Under the pieces are notes generated by a model. It was not told where the DNA came from. It saw only the letters and a program-made list of their open reading frames with translations, and searched no databases. Shown one piece after another: positions 32,959 to 37,679 of a DNA stretch of 37,679 bases (positions are counted from its first letter, which is position 1; the number at the start of each line of letters is the position of its first letter). This DNA comes from a virus, in IMG/VR virus record IMGVR_UViG_3300021364_000069, positions 1-37,679 of that record. The stretch is one strand, 5' to 3'. A program made the translations under genes and the position numbers.

Positions 32959-33796
32959 GAACTTTACAATGTTGGCCCAAAATAATGATAGTGATTATGT
33001 TTTACAAGCATGTCTTGCAGCCATGAGTATTCATGCTACAAATCATGATGTAAGCATATGTTTGATTACAAATGATGCAGTGCCTGACAAATACAAGCCT
33101 TTGTTTGACCACATAGTAGAAATACCGTGGGGCGATCATGCAGCAGATGAAGACTGGAAAATCAGCAATCGTTGGAAAATTTATCACGCCATTCCGTATG
33201 AAGAAACTGTAGTAATGGACACTGATATGTTGGTGTTACAAGATGTAAGCACATGGTTTGATTTTTTAAGAAACTATGATTTGTTTTACACCAGTAATGT
33301 TTACACATATCGAGGCGAAGTTGTTACAAGCAATGCTTTCAGAAAAGCATTTACAGCATTTCATTTGCCAAATATCTATTGCGGATTTCATTGGTTTAAA
33401 AAAGCAGATTTGCCGCATGAGTTTTATAAATGGCTTGAAATGATTACAAATAACTGGCAACAGTTTTACAAAGCTCATGCTGGCGGCAAGATATATCAAA
33501 AAGTTTGCAGTATGGATTTATCGTCCAGCATAGCAGCTAAGATATTAGGTGTTGAAAATGAAATAATAAATCCTAATGTCAAATACCCAAGTTTTACACA
33601 CATGAAAGCAAGATTGCAAAATTGGAACGAATCGGTATCAGAGCGCTGGCAAGATAGAGTAGAGCCATATTTAAGTGACGATCTTGTTTTAAAAGTAGGC
33701 AATTACACACAGTCTGGTATATTTCATTATACCGAAAATGACTTTGTAACAAAAGAAATTGTCGATACATACGAAAGACATTTAGGAATTGCATAA
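32948..33796 (+). CDS. Putative GT-A fold glycosyltransferase 2
   Basis: 282 residues; overlaps the previous gene by 11 bases, with GGAG at 32934-32937. An N-terminal alpha/beta part (NFTMLAQNNDSDYVLQACLA, then HDVSICLITND) leads to RWKIYHAIPYEETVVMDTDM, with the DxD motif at Asp91-Asp93. Downstream, YCGFHWFKKADLPHEFYKWL resembles the acceptor-side region of nucleotide-sugar transferases, and a FTHMKARLQNW segment near residue 217 may close the active site. It is clearly related to the preceding protein around the DxD motif but differs in the C-terminal half, suggesting a different acceptor. Cytoplasmic; specificity unknown. Confidence 0.72.
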   Translation: MTTKNFTMLAQNNDSDYVLQACLAAMSIHATNHDVSICLITNDAVPDKYKPLFDHIVEIPWGDHAADEDWKISNRWKIYHAIPYEETVVMDTDMLVLQDVSTWFDFLRNYDLFYTSNVYTYRGEVVTSNAFRKAFTAFHLPNIYCGFHWFKKADLPHEFYKWLEMITNNWQQFYKAHAGGKIYQKVCSMDLSSSIAAKILGVENEIINPNVKYPSFTHMKARLQNWNESVSERWQDRVEPYLSDDLVLKVGNYTQSGIFHYTENDFVTKEIVDTYERHLGIA

Positions 33797-34356
33797 TGGA
33801 AAAATTAAGTGTTGCAACAAAAAGATTTGTAGTATATGATGCTGATGGATATATTTTATCAATACAAAACAAAGAAGATGATAAGCAAAACAATTTAACT
33901 GTTGATTTGAAAGAAGTAGAAAAGTTTTTAAACGGTTCTGATAGTTTTACCAAATACAGAGTCGAATATGATTTTATTGACAAAGAATTTAAAATTGTAA
34001 ATGTTCAACAGTATCACGAAACATTTATGCGTGAATCCTTTTTGTATAAGATTCCAAATGACAATAATGATGTAGAAATAAAAATAATACAAGATAACAA
34101 AAATCTTTGTTGGAAATTAGAAATTGATCCGGAGTTACCAGCAGAGCTTAAAAGTAAATCTATTAACATTGATCCTACTAAACAGTTTTACAGTGTTACA
34201 AAGAAAAATGATCCAAATGTATTACTTACCATGCTGAAGTTTGATCATACACTAACAATACCTTTTGAGTCAAACTTTAAGTTTGACAAAAATCCTGTAA
34301 GTGTGTATACTATGCGTAAGTTTAATTCATACAAACATGAGGTAATAAATGCCTAA
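33796..34356 (+). CDS. Protein of unknown function within the glycosyltransferase run
   Basis: 186 residues; I do not recognise a family. It begins VATKRFVVYDADGYILSIQN, a two-strand hairpin-like start, then a short Glu/Lys-rich helix, then charged beta-type sequence (VEIKIIQDNKNLCWKLEIDP) and a C-terminal FDHTLTIPFESNFKFDKNPV segment. Acidic and basic residues are mixed; there is one cysteine, no signal peptide and no membrane span. It starts inside the stop of glycosyltransferase 2 (TAATG) and overlaps glycosyltransferase 3 by 8 bases. This fixed placement suggests it works with them, perhaps as an acceptor, adaptor or scaffold; that is inference only. Confidence 0.62.
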   Translation: MEKLSVATKRFVVYDADGYILSIQNKEDDKQNNLTVDLKEVEKFLNGSDSFTKYRVEYDFIDKEFKIVNVQQYHETFMRESFLYKIPNDNNDVEIKIIQDNKNLCWKLEIDPELPAELKSKSINIDPTKQFYSVTKKNDPNVLLTMLKFDHTLTIPFESNFKFDKNPVSVYTMRKFNSYKHEVINA

Positions 34357-35272
34357 CACTTTTCGGGTTATTGATTATGATATCATTTATTTGAGCTATG
34401 ACGAACCTAATGCAGAACAAAACTATGCAGATCTATGTCAAAAGGTTCCATGGGCTGAACGTGTTCATGGTGTAAAGGGCAGTGACAGTGCTCACAAAGC
34501 AGCAGCAGAAAAAGCAACCACAGACAGATTTATTACCATCGATGGTGATAATAGAATCAATGATGATTTCTTAACACAGGCAATCGACTTTGACGAAAAT
34601 ATTGATTTGAATAATAAAGTTATTAGCTGGACTGCTAGTAATATTATCAATGGATTGCAATACGGCAACGGTGGTATAAAATGCTGGCCTAAACAGCATG
34701 TGTTGAATATGAGAACGCATGAGAATGCTGATCCAGATAATCCACATGCACAAGTAGATTTCTGTTGGGATACTGAATATGTGCAAATGAATGGCACATT
34801 TAGTAAAATTTATAACAATGCTACACCACAGCAAGCATGGCGTGCTGGTTTCCGCGAAGGTGTTAAAATGGCACTCGACAGAGGCTTGCGTGTTTCTCCA
34901 GAAGACTTTTACAAAAATCATTGGAAGAATCTACACCGCTTGTATATCTGGTTAATGGTAGGTGCTGATGTAGAAAATGGACGTTGGGCCGTATATGGTG
35001 CTCGTGAAGGACTGTATAAGACAATGTGCAGTGATTGGGACTTTGTAAACGTCCGTGACTTTGACTGGCTAAATGATTATTGGAATAGCAAAGATATTAA
35101 CGAAGATCAAATGGAACAAGATACTGTTGATCTTGGTTACAAATTAATAGAAGAACTCGACTTGCCTATTGCTGCTGAGCCACTTGATGGTAATCAAAGT
35201 AGATTCTTTAAAACTGTATATCAAAATCCTGTAAGGGATAACAGCAAACAATTTTTAGATAGAGAAGTTTAA
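34349..35272 (+). CDS. Putative glycosyltransferase 3 (DGDN motif)
   Basis: 307 residues, ribosome site GAGG at 34339-34342. The N-terminal part reads YDIIYLSYDEPNAEQNYADL, then HKAAAEKATTDRFITIDGDN, where Asp65-Gly-Asp67 fits the DxD site of GT2-like transferases after a typical beta-alpha-beta unit. A YGNGGIKCWPKQHVLNMRTH segment (about 108-127) and WRAGFREGVKMALDRG (about 167-182) follow; the C-terminal 100 residues are Trp/Asp-rich (NGRWAVYGAREGLYKTMCSD). I associate this type of protein with marine T4-like phages, where it is annotated as a glycosyltransferase; substrate unknown. It is not obviously paralogous to the two DTD proteins upstream. Its stop overlaps the radical SAM start by one base (TAATG). 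Confidence 0.68.
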   Translation: MPNTFRVIDYDIIYLSYDEPNAEQNYADLCQKVPWAERVHGVKGSDSAHKAAAEKATTDRFITIDGDNRINDDFLTQAIDFDENIDLNNKVISWTASNIINGLQYGNGGIKCWPKQHVLNMRTHENADPDNPHAQVDFCWDTEYVQMNGTFSKIYNNATPQQAWRAGFREGVKMALDRGLRVSPEDFYKNHWKNLHRLYIWLMVGADVENGRWAVYGAREGLYKTMCSDWDFVNVRDFDWLNDYWNSKDINEDQMEQDTVDLGYKLIEELDLPIAAEPLDGNQSRFFKTVYQNPVRDNSKQFLDREV

Positions 35273-36645
35273 TGGAGCGTAGCGAAAGCGAAGAAATCAA
35301 ACGTATTGATACTATAACTAAAGAAATTTCTCCTACGTTTTGTTTTGCTAAATGGTATCATGCCAATATCTATTTTCAAACGGGCGAAACACACAGTTGC
35401 TATCATCCTGCTCCTCATAAAATAGACGTTGAAGCACTAAAAGACAATCCTAGTGCTATACACAATACAGCACAAAAGAAACAAGAACGTGCTGCAATGT
35501 TGCGTGGTGAACAGCCTGCGGGTTGTCAGTATTGCTGGAATATTGAAAATATGGGTCCTGACTATATCAGTGATCGTAAACAGCGTAATCAAACTATTTT
35601 CTTCAAGCATAGACTTAACGCTGTAAAAGAAGGTGGTAGCGAATTTAATGTTAATCCTGAATATTTAGAAGTCTCATTTGGCAATGAGTGTAATTTCCGT
35701 TGCGGTTATTGTCATCCAAAAGCCAGCAGCAGATACTACAATGAAATAAGACAGCACGGTCCGTATGATATGGTAAAAAATCATAGATGTGACATCGACT
35801 GGTTCAAAGTATATGAGGAAGAAAACAATCCGTATTTAGAAGCGTTTTGGCGTTGGTGGCCTGAGCTAAGTAAAGAGCTGCACATTCTGCGTATTACAGG
35901 CGGAGAACCTACAATACAACAAAGCACATACAAACTGTTTGATATGTTGGATGCAGATCCTAAGCCGGAACTAGAACTAAACTGTAACAGCAACTTAGGT
36001 GGCAAACCAAAGCAGTTAGAAAAGTTCACAAACCGTGTAAATGACTTGCTTACAAATAATAAAATTAGACGTTTTAAAATGTTCACTAGTATCGACACTT
36101 GGGGCAAACGTGCAGAATACATACGTGACGGATTAGATGTTGAAGTGTTTGAACGCAACCTTGATTATTTCATGCGTAATACAACAGCACCTATGACACT
36201 GATGATTACGTTTAACATCTTTAGTGTGACTACATTTCGCAGTTTGCTAGAAAAGATACTAGAATGGCGTGGAAAATACAATGATGTAGAAACTTACCGT
36301 TGGCAACGTTTGGGCTTTGATACACCTTATCTTAAAGAACCTCTGCAATACGATATCAATATATTGCCAAAGAGCTACATGTCATACATGCACGACCATT
36401 TGCAGTTTATAAAAGAAAACGTAGATGATAATCGCAAGGATGCATTTACAACTATTGAGTATGAAAAGTTTCGCCGTGTAGTTGATTACATGGATACCAC
36501 AGAATATCCATTGCATAAAATAATTCAAGGTAGAACAGATTTTTATAAATTTTTTACTGAACAAGACAAACGCCGTGGTAATAATTTTTCCACAGCGTTT
36601 CCTGAAATGTTTGAGTTTTTTAAACTTTGTAAAGAATATACCTAA
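35272..36645 (+). CDS. Radical SAM protein with N-terminal twitch-like domain
   Basis: 457 residues. The catalytic core has the CX3CX2C iron-sulfur motif CNFRCGYC (Cys140, Cys144, Cys147) in SFGNECNFRCGYCHPKASSR, and the SAM-binding ITGGEP motif at 208-213, followed by the strand LELNCNSNLGGKPKQLEKF and further TIM-barrel-like elements. Before the core, Cys24, Cys43 (GETHSCYHP), Cys85 and Cys88 (AGCQYCW) are spaced like an auxiliary-cluster SPASM/twitch domain, which is more often C-terminal; a class of radical SAM proteins with an N-terminal twitch is known. Such enzymes modify peptides or sugars through a 5'-deoxyadenosyl radical. The substrate here is unknown; neighbours suggest a glycan or a glycosylated protein. 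The last gene of the rightward run; its 3' end overlaps the convergent gene by 4 bases. Confidence 0.88.
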   Translation: MERSESEEIKRIDTITKEISPTFCFAKWYHANIYFQTGETHSCYHPAPHKIDVEALKDNPSAIHNTAQKKQERAAMLRGEQPAGCQYCWNIENMGPDYISDRKQRNQTIFFKHRLNAVKEGGSEFNVNPEYLEVSFGNECNFRCGYCHPKASSRYYNEIRQHGPYDMVKNHRCDIDWFKVYEEENNPYLEAFWRWWPELSKELHILRITGGEPTIQQSTYKLFDMLDADPKPELELNCNSNLGGKPKQLEKFTNRVNDLLTNNKIRRFKMFTSIDTWGKRAEYIRDGLDVEVFERNLDYFMRNTTAPMTLMITFNIFSVTTFRSLLEKILEWRGKYNDVETYRWQRLGFDTPYLKEPLQYDINILPKSYMSYMHDHLQFIKENVDDNRKDAFTTIEYEKFRRVVDYMDTTEYPLHKIIQGRTDFYKFFTEQDKRRGNNFSTAFPEMFEFFKLCKEYT

Positions 36646-37247
36646 AGATTTAATGGAAGTGCAGCTTCTGCTTCAGGCCAACGCTCGTCTTCCATTTCTT
36701 TGTAATATGCGTCAACTTTGAATTTCCAAAAACTTTGAAATGTTCCTCTGTATTCTAGTTCAATAGGATCTTCTAAAAAGCCCTGTTTGCGCCATTCGGG
36801 TGCCCAGCGTGTATGCACTGCTCTTTGTTTAGCTATAGGACTTGCATGAGTGCTTATGTATAGTGGATTATCTCTGCCACAGTGCTCTATACATGCAGGA
36901 ATTAAAAATTGAGCACTAGGATGATCGTGCGGTCTAGGAGCGTTCCTAAGATTGCGCATTGAGGTGTGTAAGCGATCACCTTGCACAAGATGTGATAACA
37001 CACAGATTCTTGCGCCTATACGGTAAGAATTTTTTCCTAATATTTCCAACCCTTTTAATCTATGACTCACCACTGTGCCTATGATATTGTCATTGTTGTA
37101 TAGCAAGAAAAGTGTTGCTTCGTCTTCGTTTTTTAAAGACGAAAGCAGCATGTTAGGATCACTATTATTGTAGTATCTTTTCTTTTCTGCTTCTGCCATG
37201 AAGTTTGTTAAATCTTGCGAACCGTCATAGGTTTCAATTTTCCACAT
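36642..37247 (-). CDS. Unknown protein, possibly GNAT-like acetyltransferase
   Basis: 201 residues on the minus strand, starting at 37247 and overlapping the oxygenase gene upstream by 14 bases. The segment ATLFLLYNNDNIIGTVVSHR followed by NSYRIGARICVLSHLVQGDR is laid out like beta strands 2-4 of the GNAT fold. However, the acetyl-CoA signature Q/RxxGxG/A is not obvious, so this is tentative. The middle is His-rich (RPHDHPSAQFLIPACIEHCG) and the C-terminus ends YRGTFQSFWKFKVDAYYKEM. No signal peptide or membrane span. Its stop overlaps the last codon of the radical SAM gene on the other strand, so there is no room for an intergenic terminator. It belongs to a leftward unit with the TauD-like oxygenase. 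Confidence 0.6.
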   Translation of the reverse strand: MWKIETYDGSQDLTNFMAEAEKKRYYNNSDPNMLLSSLKNEDEATLFLLYNNDNIIGTVVSHRLKGLEILGKNSYRIGARICVLSHLVQGDRLHTSMRNLRNAPRPHDHPSAQFLIPACIEHCGRDNPLYISTHASPIAKQRAVHTRWAPEWRKQGFLEDPIELEYRGTFQSFWKFKVDAYYKEMEDERWPEAEAALPLNL

Positions 37248-37679
37248 AATTTTCCTTTAGGGGTAGTTTAAATTCTTTGTTTTGCATTGCATTTACAACA
37301 AATGTAATACGGTCTATATAGCTGTCAATAAAAGGCTGTTGCAAATAAGGCATCCAAGGATCCTCTTGCAAATGTGTGTAATCGTATTGGTAACGTAAAC
37401 ACAATCTATTATCGGTGCTGCCTAAGCGTCTATGCTGTGTAATGCTATTATCAAACAAGCACAAATCGCCATCTTGTTGATACCAATGGTCGTAAATGTA
37501 TTCATCTACTTCTAGTTCTGATTTAATTTTTTCTAAAACTTTTCGAGCTTCATTGTCGCTCATGCCTTTAATACCTGTAACAGTATTAAAACTATAATGC
37601 AATCCTTTGTGTCCACCTGGACTGCGTATTACCATAGGTATTTCTGCATCAGGATCCGGAGCCATATTTTTATACATAA
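37234..37679 (-). CDS. TauD-like 2-oxoglutarate/Fe(II) dioxygenase, C-terminal half (runs off window)
   Basis: About 147 residues visible; an ATG at 37677 is available, but TauD-type enzymes are usually about 250-300 residues, so the gene probably starts beyond the window. What is seen matches the second half of the family: GGHKGLHYSFNTVTGIKGMS, then a helix, then QQDGDLCLFDNSITQHRR. There His82 is in the position of the distal iron ligand, and Arg91 or Arg95 (NRLCLR) in that of the arginine holding the 2-oxoglutarate carboxylate. The proximal HxD ligands are not in the visible part, as expected if the N-terminal half is off the edge. Members hydroxylate small molecules, amino acids or sugar derivatives. 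It lies upstream of, and overlaps, the possible GNAT gene, forming a leftward pair convergent with the radical SAM operon. Confidence 0.78.
   Translation of the reverse strand, partial: MYKNMAPDPDAEIPMVIRSPGGHKGLHYSFNTVTGIKGMSDNEARKVLEKIKSELEVDEYIYDHWYQQDGDLCLFDNSITQHRRLGSTDNRLCLRYQYDYTHLQEDPWMPYLQQPFIDSYIDRITFVVNAMQNKEFKLPLKENYVEN

Noticed and set aside
1-37679. tRNA genes, CRISPR array, insertion sequence, integrase or attachment site
   Set aside because: There is almost no intergenic space, and no cloverleaf-like sequence, spaced repeats or transposase/integrase motifs were seen.

Overview
This window looks like the tail and baseplate module of a T4-like (contractile-tailed) phage from marine bacterioplankton. 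The DNA is AT-rich, genes are packed end to end with 1-14 base overlaps or very short gaps, and almost everything reads rightwards. Five intergenic sites match the T4/cyanophage late promoter octamer NATAAATA. Several proteins resemble structural proteins I associate with cyanophages and SAR11 pelagiphages. The host cannot be determined from this sequence.

Layout. 1-4570: baseplate hub and spike. This holds the 3' part of a gp27-like hub gene, a gp5-like spike (OB fold plus beta-helix, no lysozyme), an Ala/Gly-rich protein with a perfect 63-base tandem duplication, and a gp25-like wedge protein. 4624-22730: an enlarged gp6-like wedge protein (1153 aa), then one uninterrupted 14.6-kb gene for a 4881-residue modular structural protein. 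22757-31721: a small structural protein, three tandem paralogous tail-fibre-like proteins with different C-termini (one a tail-collar domain), and two further paralogous fibre/adhesin-like proteins. The first of that last pair ends in a von Willebrand A-like DxSGS segment. 31787-36645: a tightly coupled six-gene run behind a sigma70-like promoter. It holds a small conserved protein, two GT-A-like glycosyltransferases sharing a DTD motif, an unrecognised protein, a third glycosyltransferase-like protein with a DGD motif, and a radical SAM protein whose twitch-like cysteine region precedes the catalytic core. 36642-37679: two convergent genes on the minus strand, a possible GNAT-like protein and the C-terminal half of a TauD-like 2-oxoglutarate/Fe(II) oxygenase running off the window edge.

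How it fits together (inference). The first 31.7 kb supplies the hub, wedge and receptor-binding surface of the tail and is read mostly from late promoters, three of which share bases with the stop codon of the gene before them. The last 6 kb is an enzyme cassette of sugar transferases, a radical SAM enzyme, an oxygenase and a possible acetyltransferase. It has its own host-type promoter and could modify virion proteins, host surface glycans or a small molecule. That cassette, the giant modular protein and the MIDAS-like adhesin are the most interesting parts. No tRNA, CRISPR array, insertion sequence, integrase or attachment site was seen, and no gap without a gene exceeds about 65 bases.
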